64,000 nucleotides of DNA from Lysobacterales bacterium 15-68-25 (GTDB lineage Bacteria; Pseudomonadota; Gammaproteobacteria; Xanthomonadales; Rhodanobacteraceae): contig NCKB01000007.1 of NCBI GenBank assembly GCA_002279065.1, positions 1 to 64,000 on the forward strand, given 5' to 3'. Positions 37,182-46,575 of this stretch are shown here, piece after piece (within the stretch, counting starts at the first letter, position 1; every line of letters begins with the position of its first letter). The notes beneath the pieces are model-generated. The model made no database searches, had not been told where the DNA came from, and saw only the letters and a list, made by a program, of their open reading frames with translations. A program made the translations under genes and the position numbers.

Positions 37182-37275
37182 TCACTCCAACTGCTTCGCA
37201 TAGGCGGCAGGGGTCAGCCCGCCCCGGGGTCATCTTCGGTCGCTCCTCGTTATGTTCCCGTCGCCAGCGATCGGC
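37182..37275 (-). pseudogene. C-terminal remnant of an IS3-family transposase
   Basis: The minus strand encodes DRWRREHNEERPK, the conserved end of the IS3-family integrase core, and in the next frame GGLTPAAYAKQLE with a stop at 37182-37184. The two join by a frameshift near 37225. The sequence past the stop (GAAACCGGACTTCAAACC) also looks like an IS end. The rest of the element is gone or decayed. Confidence 0.6.
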
Positions 37276-37625
37276 CTGCCTGCCTCGCTCTGCGATGCCG
37301 GGCGGGGCACAGGCACGGCGCACGTCCGAAGCACGGACCGGACACCTGGCCCGGATCCATGGGCGTCGCGCCCGCGATTTGTCGAGGTGCCCGGGCACAA
37401 CGGAGTGATGGGCCGGCGGCAAACGGAGCCTCGGGACACTCTGCGGTTGATATACCAAGCCGCTCCTCCAGGAGGCCCCACTCTCCCGCTGCCTTGACCG
37501 GAGCGAACTGCTGCCGGCGCCGTTGCGAGGCCCCACCCGGGGCACGGGAGTCATCTCGAACGATGGCGCCGTCGTTGCGCCGAGGCGAGGTTGCCAACGT
37601 GCTCGCCGACTGGCGCCACGGGCAG
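37276..37625. other. gene-free stretch between IS remnant and XRE gene
   Basis: Open frames here overlap on both strands and resemble no protein. Part may be decayed IS sequence. I see no promoter, repeat or RNA gene of note. Confidence 0.5.
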
Positions 37626-37985
37626 TCAGGAGGAAGAGGTGAATTTGCCCGATCGGCCCGGTGCACGCATGCGCTGTCGACGCTTGCTCTTGCGCATGAG
37701 CGCCACTACCGAGGCATCCATGCTCTCGTCACTGACGCGTCGATAATCGCGGTTATCCAGAAAAGCATCCATCAATACGCCCGCATCCATGCCGAGCGCC
37801 TCGCAATAAGCTACGAATTCGATAATGTCGATCCGGCGCTCGCCGCGTTCGCATTTTGATACGTAGGACTGCGTCGTGCGGAGGCGCTGGGCCAATTCCG
37901 CCTGGGTAATCCCCGCCGCCTCCCGAGTCCGTTGCATAAGGCTCAGGAGCAGGTGGTAGTCGTCCTTGTAGATGGTCCGCGTCAT
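37626..37985 (-). CDS. XRE-family transcriptional regulator
   Basis: A 119-residue protein with an N-terminal Cro/C1-type HTH (LLSLMQRTREAAGITQAELA; RLRTTQSYVSKCERGERRID) and a short domain LMDAFLDNRDYRRV, ending in a basic tail (MRKSKRRQRMR). The start ATG 37985 is chosen over 38006 because it opens the conserved part; the SD is weak. It lies between the decayed IS end and the chemoreceptor gene, and its target is not evident. Confidence 0.85.
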   Translation of the reverse strand: MTRTIYKDDYHLLLSLMQRTREAAGITQAELAQRLRTTQSYVSKCERGERRIDIIEFVAYCEALGMDAGVLMDAFLDNRDYRRVSDESMDASVVALMRKSKRRQRMRAPGRSGKFTSSS

Positions 37986-38238
37986 TGCGCTGCCACTGTG
38001 TGGCACAGCACCGTAAATTTCGCGTGCAAATAGTCCAAAACGGAATATTTTTCGCTTAAGATCGAGACATCGGGGTCGTTAACGACACTCGCCAGCCCAG
38101 CGGCTTCCGTTGGGTAACGGACAAATGCCTTTCGTGTCTGTCCGGCATTGCGATGTATCGGAGTCATACGCCCCGAACAGCCCGGCACCGCAGATCCGCC
38201 GAGCCCCATTCGGGCCTCAAGCCTCATGGAGAACGGAT

Positions 38239-39897
38239 ATGCAATTCCCGCAGTGGTCGATCAAGGCCAGGTTGATAGTCACGCTAGGCACGCTTTCCGC
38301 GCTGTTGGCCGCGGTCGGCACCATGGGCATGGTGGACCTTTCCGGCAGCAACGTCGCCTTGCGCGACATGCACGCGAACAAGCTGGTTCCCGCCATGGCG
38401 CTGGCCCAGGCGCTCGACCTTTTGGGCAGCGAACGGACCTCGGTGCATCGCGCGATCGGATCGCGTGACCCTGCCCATGCCGCGTCCGCCGAGCAGGCGC
38501 TGCAGACCGATGCCGGCGACCTGAAACAGTTTCTGGGTACCTTTCATCAAGCCAGCCTCTCACCTCAGGAGGCCACCATCGGCAAGCACCTGGACGCGGA
38601 CCGGAGCGCGTTCCAGCAGGCGATGAACTCGGCCGTCAACGAACTGGCCGCCAAGCAGTACGACCAGGCCACCCAGACCATGGACGGGCCGGCCGAAAAG
38701 GACTACAGCGCCCTGCGCCACGACATCGGCGCCCTGTTCAACCTGCAGGAGCAGATCGCCTCGACTTCCTTCGCCACCGACGAGGCGCGCGAGGCGCGGG
38801 CATCGGAGACCACCATCGGCGCCATCGCACTCGGCCTGCTGCTCGCCGGTGCGATCGGCTTCCAGCTGGTGCGCTCGATCTCCCGCTCGCTCGCCGAAGC
38901 GATGCGGGTGGCCGACAACATCGCCGGCGGCAAGCTCAACAACCGGGTGGAGCGGATCTCCGGCGACGAAGTCGGCAAGCTGCTGCTGTCGCTGTCGCGG
39001 ATGGACGCGAAACTGGCCGAAGTGGTGGCGGACGTCCGCGCGGGCTCGGAGTCGGTGAGCACCGCAGCCCGCCAGATTGCCCAGGGCAACGACGACCTCA
39101 GCCAGCGCACGCAGGAGCAGGCGTCGAGCCTGGAGGAAACCGCATCCTCGATGGAGGAGATGACCGCCACCGTGCGGCAGAACGCGGACAATGCGGTGCA
39201 CGCCAATCATCTGGCCCGCGGCGCACGCGAACAGGCCGAGCATGGCGGCAGCGTCGTGCAGCGCACCGTCGAGGCGATGGAGCAGATCTCCGCCTCCAGC
39301 CAGAAGATCGCCGACATCGTCGGCCTGATCGACGAGATCGCGTTCCAGACCAACCTGCTCGCGCTCAACGCCGCCGTCGAGGCTGCCCGCGCCGGCGACC
39401 AGGGCCGCGGTTTCGCGGTCGTCGCATCCGAAGTGCGCAACCTGGCCCAGCGCAGCGCCGCGGCCGCCCGCGAGATCAAGGGCCTGATCGGCGACAGCTC
39501 CGAGCGTGTCCGGCTGGGTGCCGAGCTGGTCGACGAATCGGGACGCGCGCTGGCGGCCATCGTCGACAGCGTGAAGAAAGTCACCGACATCGTTTCGGAG
39601 ATCGCGGCAGCCAGTTCGGAACAGTCCGCCGGCATCGAGCAGGTGAACCTCGCCGTGACCCAGATGGACGAGGTCACCCAGCAGAACGCGGCGCTCGTGG
39701 AGGAAGCGGCTTCGGCCAGCCGCGCCATGGAGGAGCAGGCCATGAGTCTGCGCCGCCAGGTCGCCTACTTCCGGCTCGACGACGGGATAGCCCGTGCTCC
39801 CGTGGAGGCACCGCGATCTTCCGCGCCCCGCCCCTCGAGGGCGCCGGCCGCTCCGGCGCTGGCGGTTGCGGCAGCGGGAGAGTGGAACGAGTTCTGA
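38239..39897 (+). CDS. methyl-accepting chemotaxis protein with CheR-binding pentapeptide
   Basis: A 552-residue transmembrane chemoreceptor. TM1 (ARLIVTLGTLSALLAAVGTM), a ~150-residue helical periplasmic sensor of the four-helix-bundle type, TM2 (IGAIALGLLLAGAIGF), HAMP, and the cytoplasmic signalling domain with hairpin tip DEIAFQTNLLALNAAVEAAR. The C-terminus ends EWNEF, which fits the xWxxF pentapeptide that tethers CheR/CheB, so it is likely a major, adapting receptor. ATG 38239 has GGAG upstream; the open frame reaches back to 38110 without likeness. The ligand is unknown. Confidence 0.94.
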   Translation: MQFPQWSIKARLIVTLGTLSALLAAVGTMGMVDLSGSNVALRDMHANKLVPAMALAQALDLLGSERTSVHRAIGSRDPAHAASAEQALQTDAGDLKQFLGTFHQASLSPQEATIGKHLDADRSAFQQAMNSAVNELAAKQYDQATQTMDGPAEKDYSALRHDIGALFNLQEQIASTSFATDEAREARASETTIGAIALGLLLAGAIGFQLVRSISRSLAEAMRVADNIAGGKLNNRVERISGDEVGKLLLSLSRMDAKLAEVVADVRAGSESVSTAARQIAQGNDDLSQRTQEQASSLEETASSMEEMTATVRQNADNAVHANHLARGAREQAEHGGSVVQRTVEAMEQISASSQKIADIVGLIDEIAFQTNLLALNAAVEAARAGDQGRGFAVVASEVRNLAQRSAAAAREIKGLIGDSSERVRLGAELVDESGRALAAIVDSVKKVTDIVSEIAAASSEQSAGIEQVNLAVTQMDEVTQQNAALVEEAASASRAMEEQAMSLRRQVAYFRLDDGIARAPVEAPRSSAPRPSRAPAAPALAVAAAGEWNEF

Positions 39898-39901
39898 GCC
39901 G

Positions 39902-39942
39902 CATCCGGCAAGCCCCGCGCCGCGCGGTGCGGGGACCGGATG
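39902..39942. terminator. stem-loop downstream of the chemoreceptor gene
   Basis: CATCCGG...CCGGATG encloses CCCCGC...GCGGGG, a two-part GC hairpin five bases past the stop. It lacks a T-run, so it may be a weak terminator or an mRNA-stabilising end. Confidence 0.5.
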
Positions 39943-39976
39943 AGCCGCCGCAGTACCCCTTTCACCTTCCGGGAGC

Positions 39977-41890
39977 ATGGAATCGATGCGAGATGGCATG
40001 GAGACGCTGGTCGAGCTGCAACAACAACCAAACATGCTTGCTAAACGCTACTTTCTACTGGGGCTGGCCTGGCTGGCCCTGTCGGACTCCATCGCCATCG
40101 CCATGCCTGCGGGCACCTGGCTGGACGTCTACTTCACGTCCAAGGGCCTGCTGTTCGTCATCCTCTCCGCGCTGTTCATCTACGGGCTGCAGCGCCGCGC
40201 CGTCGACCGCTTCCTGCGCAGCCGCTCCCGGCTCGACCGGCTCGAGCGCGGCTACGCCAGGCTGGTCGACAACCTGCCGCTGCCGTGCTTCGTGGTCCAT
40301 CCGCAGCATGGCCACATCCTCGAGGCGAACCGCGCCGCCAACGACGCCTACGGCATGCACGCGCCGACTGGACACGTCCGCCGCCTGACGGACCTTGATG
40401 CCTCCCCGCGCATCGCGCTTCCGGACGCGCCGGGCGAGCAGCTCGCCCGGCACCGGCGCGCCGACGGCAGCGACGCCGACGTGCGCCTGCTGACCACCCG
40501 CCTGGGTCGCGAGGAAGGCGACGTGGACCTGGTGGTGTGCATGGACATCACGGCCCAGTTGCACGAACAGGAGCTGCAGCGCCTGCGCGCCGGTATCGAT
40601 CCGCTGACCGGCCTGCCGACCCGCGGCGTCCTGCACGAACGGATCGGCCGGTCCATCCGCACGGCACCGGACGGCCACCGGATGGCCGTGCTGTTCATCG
40701 ACCTCGATCACTTCAAGCTGATCAACGGCGTGCAGGGCCACCCGGCGGGCGATCGCCACCTGCGCGACATCGCCATGCGGATCGGCGCCTTCGCGGACCA
40801 CCACGTGAGCGTGGGCCGCTTCGGTGGCGACGAGTTCATCGTGCTGATGTCCGGGCTGGACGACCACGACGCGCCGATCCGACTGGCTCGCGAGATCCGT
40901 GCCGCGATCGCCCAGGCGGCCTGCACCGACGACGTCGGCGTCGCCGGCACCTGCAGCATCGGCATCGCGTGGTGGCCCGAGCACGGCTCGGATGCCGACA
41001 CCCTGCTCAGTGCGGGCGACGCCGCGCTTGCGCACGCGAAACAGGGAGGGCGCGACCGGATCGTCGCCTTCGACCCGTGCATGCGGCGTGCGGCGACCCG
41101 CTACGTGACGCTGGTGCAAGGGCTGCGCCAGGCCCTGGCGGCCGGCCGCATCCGATTCCGCTACCAACCCCAGTACTGTCTCGCGACCGGCACGGTCGTC
41201 GGCGTCGAGGCGCTGAGCACCTGGCACGAGCCGGACGGTACGGAGGTCAAAGCCAGCGAGTTCATCCCGGTCGCCGAACGCAGCGGCCAGATCGTCGAGC
41301 TCGGCCTGCTCGCCCTTCGCGAATCGCTGACACAGCTGGGCGCTTGGAGCCGCGACCGCGCCTACGCCGGGCCGATCGCGGTCAACGTGTCGCCGGTGCA
41401 GCTGCGCCAGCCCGGCTTCGTCGACCAGGTCCATGCCTCGATCATTTCTTCCGGACTGCGGATGGACCGGGTGGAACTGGAGATCACCGAGACGGTGGCC
41501 CTGCATCTGGACGAGGAACTTCGCGCCAGCCTGATCCGGCTGGCCGCCATGGGCGTCACCATCGCCATCGACGACTTCGGCCGCGGCTACTCCAGCCTCT
41601 CGCACTTCAAGCGGCTGCCGATCGGCAAGGTCAAGATCGACGCCTCCTTCGTGCGCAACGTGGACCGGCTGACCGACAGCCAGGCGATCGTCAGCTCGAT
41701 GCTGCAGATGGCCGCCTCGCTCGGCATCGGCACGGTGGCCGAGGGCGTGGAGCGGATCGAGGAGGCCCGCTGGCTCCGCGACCACGGCTGCGACGCGGTA
41801 CAGGGCTACCTGCTCGGCCGCCCGGCCCCGGCCAGCCAGCTCGATCTGGCACGCAGCTCCGTGCTCGATCCGCCCCCTGATCATCCGTGA
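39977..41890 (+). CDS. PAS-GGDEF-EAL cyclic-di-GMP enzyme
   Basis: A 637-residue membrane protein: two N-terminal helices (YFLLGLAWLALSDSIAIAMP; LLFVILSALFIYGL), a PAS domain (~80-190), GGDEF (intact motif at residue 283, GRFGGDEFIVL) and EAL (GVEALSTWHEP at residue 411; ELEITE; AIDDFGRGYSSLSHFKRLP; GTVAEGVE). All core EAL residues appear present, so it could both make and break c-di-GMP. GGGAG precedes ATG 39977 very closely; ATG 39986 is an alternative. It follows the chemoreceptor gene by 79 bases. Confidence 0.93.
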   Translation: MESMRDGMETLVELQQQPNMLAKRYFLLGLAWLALSDSIAIAMPAGTWLDVYFTSKGLLFVILSALFIYGLQRRAVDRFLRSRSRLDRLERGYARLVDNLPLPCFVVHPQHGHILEANRAANDAYGMHAPTGHVRRLTDLDASPRIALPDAPGEQLARHRRADGSDADVRLLTTRLGREEGDVDLVVCMDITAQLHEQELQRLRAGIDPLTGLPTRGVLHERIGRSIRTAPDGHRMAVLFIDLDHFKLINGVQGHPAGDRHLRDIAMRIGAFADHHVSVGRFGGDEFIVLMSGLDDHDAPIRLAREIRAAIAQAACTDDVGVAGTCSIGIAWWPEHGSDADTLLSAGDAALAHAKQGGRDRIVAFDPCMRRAATRYVTLVQGLRQALAAGRIRFRYQPQYCLATGTVVGVEALSTWHEPDGTEVKASEFIPVAERSGQIVELGLLALRESLTQLGAWSRDRAYAGPIAVNVSPVQLRQPGFVDQVHASIISSGLRMDRVELEITETVALHLDEELRASLIRLAAMGVTIAIDDFGRGYSSLSHFKRLPIGKVKIDASFVRNVDRLTDSQAIVSSMLQMAASLGIGTVAEGVERIEEARWLRDHGCDAVQGYLLGRPAPASQLDLARSSVLDPPPDHP

Positions 41891-42014
41891 CCGCCGACGC
41901 CCCGGGGCGCCATGCCGCGCCGGGCGCGTCGGCACGCCGCAGCCGGCCACGTTGGCGGCAGGCGGGCACAGGCGCACACTGGCGGTCCCGGCGGATGCCC
42001 ACGTCTGGACTCCC

Positions 42015-42881
42015 ATGCAGCGAGACAAGCACCGCACCGATCGCAAGCACCGGAACGCCGACCCCGTCGCACCCGCGACGCCGGGCACGATGCTGGCCGC
42101 CGCGGCGGATGGCGAGTGTCGCCGGATCGCCCGGGCCCTGGCCGATACCCGCCACCGCCACCACGGCATCCATCGGGCACGCAAGGCCATCCGCCAGCTG
42201 CGCGCCCTGCTCGGCCTGCTCGCCCCGGCGCTGGACGCGACCGACCGCGCACGGATGCGGCGCATCGATGTGCGGTTGAAACGACTGTGCCGGAGCCTCT
42301 CTCCGCTGCGCGATGCGCACGTGGCCGCACTCACCGCGAGCACCCTCGGCGACGCCGCCTCGCCGGCCGAGCGACGGACGCTGGAAGCGGCGCTCGTCGC
42401 CCATCGCGATGCCGCCGCGGAGGAAGCGCTGCAGCGGGACCCCGGCTTCCACAGCCGGCGCCAGGCCATCGCGGCGATCCGCGACGAGATCGGCAAGCTG
42501 CCGTGGACGGCACTCGATGCGCGCGTCGCCAAGCGCGCGATCAGGCGCAGCCGCCATCGCGTCGAACGCGCGGAGCGCAAGGCGCACCGCACCTCCACCT
42601 CGCCGCTGCTGCACCGCTGGCGACGACGCCTGCGGCGCCTGCGGCTGCAACTGGAAGCGCTCGAAGCGGCGATGCCCGCCGGCACCGGCGCGCCACCGGT
42701 GGACCGGGCCGGGCATCACGCGCTGAAACGCCAGACCGATCGCCTCGGCCGCCTGCAGGACGTGCAGCTGATGTGCCGCCTGGCGCGACGGATCGGGCCG
42801 GTTCGCGACGATCCCCGCCTGCGCGCCGTGCTGGCCGCGGCGATGCGCGAGGCACGCGCCGGATTCGCCGCCGGCCAGTGA
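42015..42881 (+). CDS. CHAD domain protein
   Basis: A 288-residue, very basic helical protein with a CHAD domain: the conserved His/Arg pattern is in HHGIHRARKAIRQLRALLGL and HRWRRRLRRLRLQLEALEAA, and HALKRQTDRLGRLQDVQLMC near the end. CHAD proteins bind polyphosphate and localise to polyphosphate granules. No adjacent polyphosphate kinase or CYTH domain is seen. ATG 42015 lacks a good SD and an upstream frame is open to 41952, so the start is uncertain. Confidence 0.85.
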   Translation: MQRDKHRTDRKHRNADPVAPATPGTMLAAAADGECRRIARALADTRHRHHGIHRARKAIRQLRALLGLLAPALDATDRARMRRIDVRLKRLCRSLSPLRDAHVAALTASTLGDAASPAERRTLEAALVAHRDAAAEEALQRDPGFHSRRQAIAAIRDEIGKLPWTALDARVAKRAIRRSRHRVERAERKAHRTSTSPLLHRWRRRLRRLRLQLEALEAAMPAGTGAPPVDRAGHHALKRQTDRLGRLQDVQLMCRLARRIGPVRDDPRLRAVLAAAMREARAGFAAGQ

Positions 42882-42908
42882 GTCCTGCCCTTATCTCGCG
42901 GCGACCGC

Positions 42909-44711
42909 TCAGGCCGCCGGTTCGAGCAATTCGCCGGGGGCGGTGGCCAGCAGGTGAAAGCCGAGCCGGCCGCGCTTGGCGTGGCGCTTGGCGCGGGCGG
43001 CCAGGGTGGCGATCAGCTCCGGGCGTCGGGGCGCCTGCGCCGGCACCTGCACCGCGCCGATCGACACCGTGGTGAGCGCGAAGAACTGGCGCGCGCCGCG
43101 GCGATCCTCGCCGTCGATGCCGCCCTGGGCCAGGTCCTCGTCGTCGAACAGCACGCGGGCGCGCTCGTTGAACTCGACGATGATGTCCGCGCAGCGCGCC
43201 TCCCAGTCGTCGCTCTGGAACAGGATCATGAAATCGTCGCCGCCGATGTGGCCGACGAAGTCGTGCCGGCCGTCGATGCGCGCGGTGAGGATCGCCGCCA
43301 GCAGGCGGATCATCTCGTCGCCGCGGAAGTAGCCGTACTGGTCGTTGAACGGCTTGAAGTCGTTGAGGTCGACGTAGGCCGCCACGAACGGCCGCTGCTC
43401 GCGCATCAGCCGTTCGATGTGCGCGGTGACCGGAATGTTGCCGGGCAGGAAGGTCAGCGGGTTGGCGTAGCGGGCCGCCTCAATGCGCTGCTCGGTGACC
43501 CGCCGCACCAGCGACTCGCCGGTGCCCAGGCCGAGGTAGCGGCCCTCGCGGGTGACGATGAAACCGTCGGTGAGATAACGCTGGTCCTCGCCGCGCAGCA
43601 CGTCGGTGAGGCTGTCCAGCGACTGTTGCTCGTCGCACAGCAGGGGCTCGGCGTGCATGAACACAGTGCACGGCTTGCGGGCGAACAGCTCGCGGGCGAA
43701 CGGCTGCGCCATGCGTTCGGCGAACACGCGACGGTTGATCAGGCCGACCGGGCGGTCGTGTTCGGTCACCGCCACCGCGTGCAGCGACGCGTCGCGGGAG
43801 AACAGTGCGGCCACGTCGTCGTTGACCTGGCTCGCGTCGAGGTGGGGGGCGGTGATCACCAGATGTCCGGCCTGCAGCGGCCGCTGCGTCACCGGCCCTC
43901 GCGGACGCGGCGGCACCGGCACGGACTGGCTGCGGATCGCTTCGCGCGCCTCGTCGCGCACCTCGCCCACCAGGTGCGGCAGCGGCAAACCGAGCAGATA
44001 ACCCTGCGCATAGGTGATGCCCAGCTCGCGCAGCATGCGCAGGTCCTCGGCCTGCTCCACGCCCTCGCCGACCAGCTCGGCCCCAAGGGTCTCGGCCACG
44101 CTGCACAACGCACGCACGATGGCGAGTTTTTCCGCACTGCGCGCGAGGCCGTTGACGAGATAGCGGTCGATCTTCACCGACTCGGGGTGCAGCTCGTTCC
44201 ACATCTCGAAGTTGGAGTGGCCGTTGCCGAAGTCGTCCAGCGCGATGCGCGCGCCGCGGGCACGCAGGTAGCCCAGCGCATGCGCCAGCTCGGCCGGGTT
44301 CTCGACGATGTCGCGTTCGGTGATCTCCACCGTGATGCGGTCCAGCCCGACGCCCGCGCCGGCCAGCGCACCGATCACCTCGTCCGGGCGCAGCCCGCCG
44401 TGCAGAATGGCCTGCGCACTCAGGTTCACCAGCAGCCGGCCCTGCCCGCCCTGCTCGGCGAACGCACCGCACACGGTGCGCGCCGCCAGCAGTTCGAACT
44501 CGCCCAGGCGCCCCTTGGCGCGGGCCAGGTCGAGCATGTCCAGCACGCTGAGCCCGCTGGCCGATTCGGCGGGGCGACTCAGCCCCTCATGCGCGACCAC
44601 CGCCAGCGTGTCCAGCCGCACGATGGGCTGGAACACCGCACGCAGGCCGGCCCCGCCGGTAGCCTGGTCCAGCAGCGAGCAACCGCGTTCATGGCCGGAT
44701 GCCGGACTCAT
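42909..44711 (-). CDS. EAL-CBS-GGDEF protein with changed active-site motifs
   Basis: A 600-residue soluble protein: EAL domain (~1-250), two CBS repeats (~275-400), GGDEF domain (~425-590). The EAL signature is EGL at residues 42-44 (VVAHEGLSRP), while VNLSAQAILHG, VEITERDIVENPAE, ALDDFGNGHSNFEMW and LVGEGVEQAED remain. The GGDEF signature is GGDDF at residue 490. CBS domains suggest regulation by a nucleotide. It may be an active phosphodiesterase, or a receptor in the style of LapD/FimX. It is 15 bases downstream of the second chemoreceptor stop region on the same strand, so probably in one operon with it. Confidence 0.9.
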   Translation of the reverse strand: MSPASGHERGCSLLDQATGGAGLRAVFQPIVRLDTLAVVAHEGLSRPAESASGLSVLDMLDLARAKGRLGEFELLAARTVCGAFAEQGGQGRLLVNLSAQAILHGGLRPDEVIGALAGAGVGLDRITVEITERDIVENPAELAHALGYLRARGARIALDDFGNGHSNFEMWNELHPESVKIDRYLVNGLARSAEKLAIVRALCSVAETLGAELVGEGVEQAEDLRMLRELGITYAQGYLLGLPLPHLVGEVRDEAREAIRSQSVPVPPRPRGPVTQRPLQAGHLVITAPHLDASQVNDDVAALFSRDASLHAVAVTEHDRPVGLINRRVFAERMAQPFARELFARKPCTVFMHAEPLLCDEQQSLDSLTDVLRGEDQRYLTDGFIVTREGRYLGLGTGESLVRRVTEQRIEAARYANPLTFLPGNIPVTAHIERLMREQRPFVAAYVDLNDFKPFNDQYGYFRGDEMIRLLAAILTARIDGRHDFVGHIGGDDFMILFQSDDWEARCADIIVEFNERARVLFDDEDLAQGGIDGEDRRGARQFFALTTVSIGAVQVPAQAPRRPELIATLAARAKRHAKRGRLGFHLLATAPGELLEPAA

Positions 44712-44726
44712 CGTGGGTGCCGCGCG

Positions 44727-46361
44727 TCAGGCGACGGCCTCGTCGACGACCACAGCGCCGCCCCGCGACGCGGACGGAGCGGCCACTTCGGCCGCCGCCG
44801 CATCCGGCAAGGCGAAGAAATCGACGTCGCGCACCAGCGCGGTCACCGCCTCCAGCATGGCCCGGCTCGCCGCAGCAGCCTGCTCGCCGAGCGCGGCGTT
44901 CTCCTGGGTCATCGCGTCGATCGCGATCACCGCCTGGCTGGCTGCGGCGATCTCGTCGGCCTGGCTGCGGCCGGCGGCAAGAATCACCGTCACCGTCTCG
45001 GCCAGGCGCTCGACACCGTGGCCGATGCTGTCGATCACTTCGCCGGTGCGGCTCACCCGCTCCAGCCCGATGCGTACTGCCTGCTCGCTGTCGGCAACCA
45101 GTCCGCGGATGTCGCGCGCGGCCTCCGAGCAGCGCTGCGCGAGCGCGCGCACCTCGGTGGCGACCACCCCGAAGCCCTTGCCGTGCTCGCCCGCCCGTGC
45201 CGCCTCGACGGCCGCGTTGAGCGACAGCAGCCGGGTCTGGAAGGCCACCTGGTCGATCAGGTCGAGCATCTCGCCGACGCTGCGGCTGGTCCGTTCGATC
45301 GCGCCCATCGAGCCGATCGCCTCGCCGACCGCGGCGCGACCGAGGCCCGCCTGTTCCCGGGCCACGGCCACAGCCCGATCGGCCTGGGTGCCGAGCTGCC
45401 GGTGCTCGGCGAGCGTGGCGGCGACGCGCGACATCGCGCCGGACGTCTGCTCCAGCCGCATCGCCTGCATCTCGGTGCGCTGGCTCAGCGCGTCGTTGCC
45501 GTCGGCCATGCTCGATGCACCCTGGTCCAGCTCGGCGGCACGCTGGCGCACCCGGCTCACCACGGCCACGAGCTGGCGGTCCATGCCCTTCAGTCCGTGC
45601 AGCAGGCGCCCGATCTCGTCGTCGTGGCCGGGGTCGATCGGCGCACCCAGTGCCCCCTCGGTGATCCGCGCCGCCACCTGCGTGGCGGCCGCCAGCCGCC
45701 CGGTGAGCTGGCGCAGGATGCGCAGATCCATCCACAGCGTGAGCGCCAGCGCGGCGATCGCGACGGCGATCAGCGCGTACAGCCCGATCCGGTTGAGCCG
45801 GTGCTGCGCGGCTGCCGCGGCCTGGCCGTCGCCCAGCGCCGCGGCGAACAGGTTGGAGAAGTCGCTCTTCAGCGGCCCGTAGGCGTCCTGCACGTCGTTG
45901 GACACCTTCAGCCGGGCCAGGTCGAACTGTTCGGCCTTGAGCAGTTGCATGGTTTCGTCCACCGACTGGTCGAACGCCGCACGGTGCGTGACGACCAGTC
46001 CGAGCGACTGCTTCTGCCGCGCGCCGAAGCCGCTGTCCTGAAGGGTCTTGCTGTACTTGGCGATGTCCACGCGGCGCGCGCGGATCAGCGTCCCAGCGTC
46101 GTCCACCGACGAAGGCAGCTCGGTGAGCGCGGCGTGGGTGAGCGTCTGCAGGATCTCGTTGGTGTCGTTCTGGATGCGTCCCACCGCAGAGACCGGTGCG
46201 AGCGTTTCCGACACCACGCCCTGCAGGCGCGCGTCCGACCGGCTGAGCAATCCGGCCGACACCACGAGCACCAGCAACAGCAGCGCGACCGTGCCGGCGA
46301 GGCGGGCGATCAGGCGGGCACCGAACGAGGAGAGCGAGGGGAGAGACAGGCGCGGAAGCAT
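44727..46361 (-). CDS. methyl-accepting chemotaxis protein
   Basis: A 544-residue transmembrane receptor. TM1 is GTVALLLLVLVVSAGLL, followed by a ~160-residue helical periplasmic domain (four-helix-bundle type), TM2 (IGLYALIAVAIAALALTLWM), HAMP, and a signalling domain. Its hairpin tip DQVAFQTRLLSLNAAVEAAR departs from the usual AFQTNLLALNAA, and there is no CheR pentapeptide, so it may signal to a different CheA or adapt less. ATG 46361 is used; ATG 46406 is also open, and neither has a good SD. It precedes the EAL-CBS-GGDEF gene. Confidence 0.9.
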   Translation of the reverse strand: MLPRLSLPSLSSFGARLIARLAGTVALLLLVLVVSAGLLSRSDARLQGVVSETLAPVSAVGRIQNDTNEILQTLTHAALTELPSSVDDAGTLIRARRVDIAKYSKTLQDSGFGARQKQSLGLVVTHRAAFDQSVDETMQLLKAEQFDLARLKVSNDVQDAYGPLKSDFSNLFAAALGDGQAAAAAQHRLNRIGLYALIAVAIAALALTLWMDLRILRQLTGRLAAATQVAARITEGALGAPIDPGHDDEIGRLLHGLKGMDRQLVAVVSRVRQRAAELDQGASSMADGNDALSQRTEMQAMRLEQTSGAMSRVAATLAEHRQLGTQADRAVAVAREQAGLGRAAVGEAIGSMGAIERTSRSVGEMLDLIDQVAFQTRLLSLNAAVEAARAGEHGKGFGVVATEVRALAQRCSEAARDIRGLVADSEQAVRIGLERVSRTGEVIDSIGHGVERLAETVTVILAAGRSQADEIAAASQAVIAIDAMTQENAALGEQAAAASRAMLEAVTALVRDVDFFALPDAAAAEVAAPSASRGGAVVVDEAVA

Positions 46362-46575
46362 GGGATGGCCGGCAGTCGGAGAAGTGCGCTTAGCGGCGGG
46401 CAGCATCGGAAACTTGAGCGTAAATCCGAATATTTCTCTTTTGTTTCAGCGGCTTGAATGTCGCATGACAGAAGCGCGGGCCTTCCCGTGAAACACGCGC
46501 CACGTCGCCGTGCGAGCGCATCATGCTCGCGCGGTCCGGCTGCAGTTTCGTGACGGCGCCCGGGCGCCGCGGGCA

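Noticed and set aside
37048-37554. 168-codon minus-strand frame downstream of cassette locus A
   Set aside because: Only its RWRREHNEERPK segment is meaningful, as an IS3 transposase remnant; the remainder is decayed or non-coding.
42954-46457. 1167-codon open frame on the plus strand
   Set aside because: Antisense to the EAL-CBS-GGDEF and chemoreceptor genes, which are clearly real.
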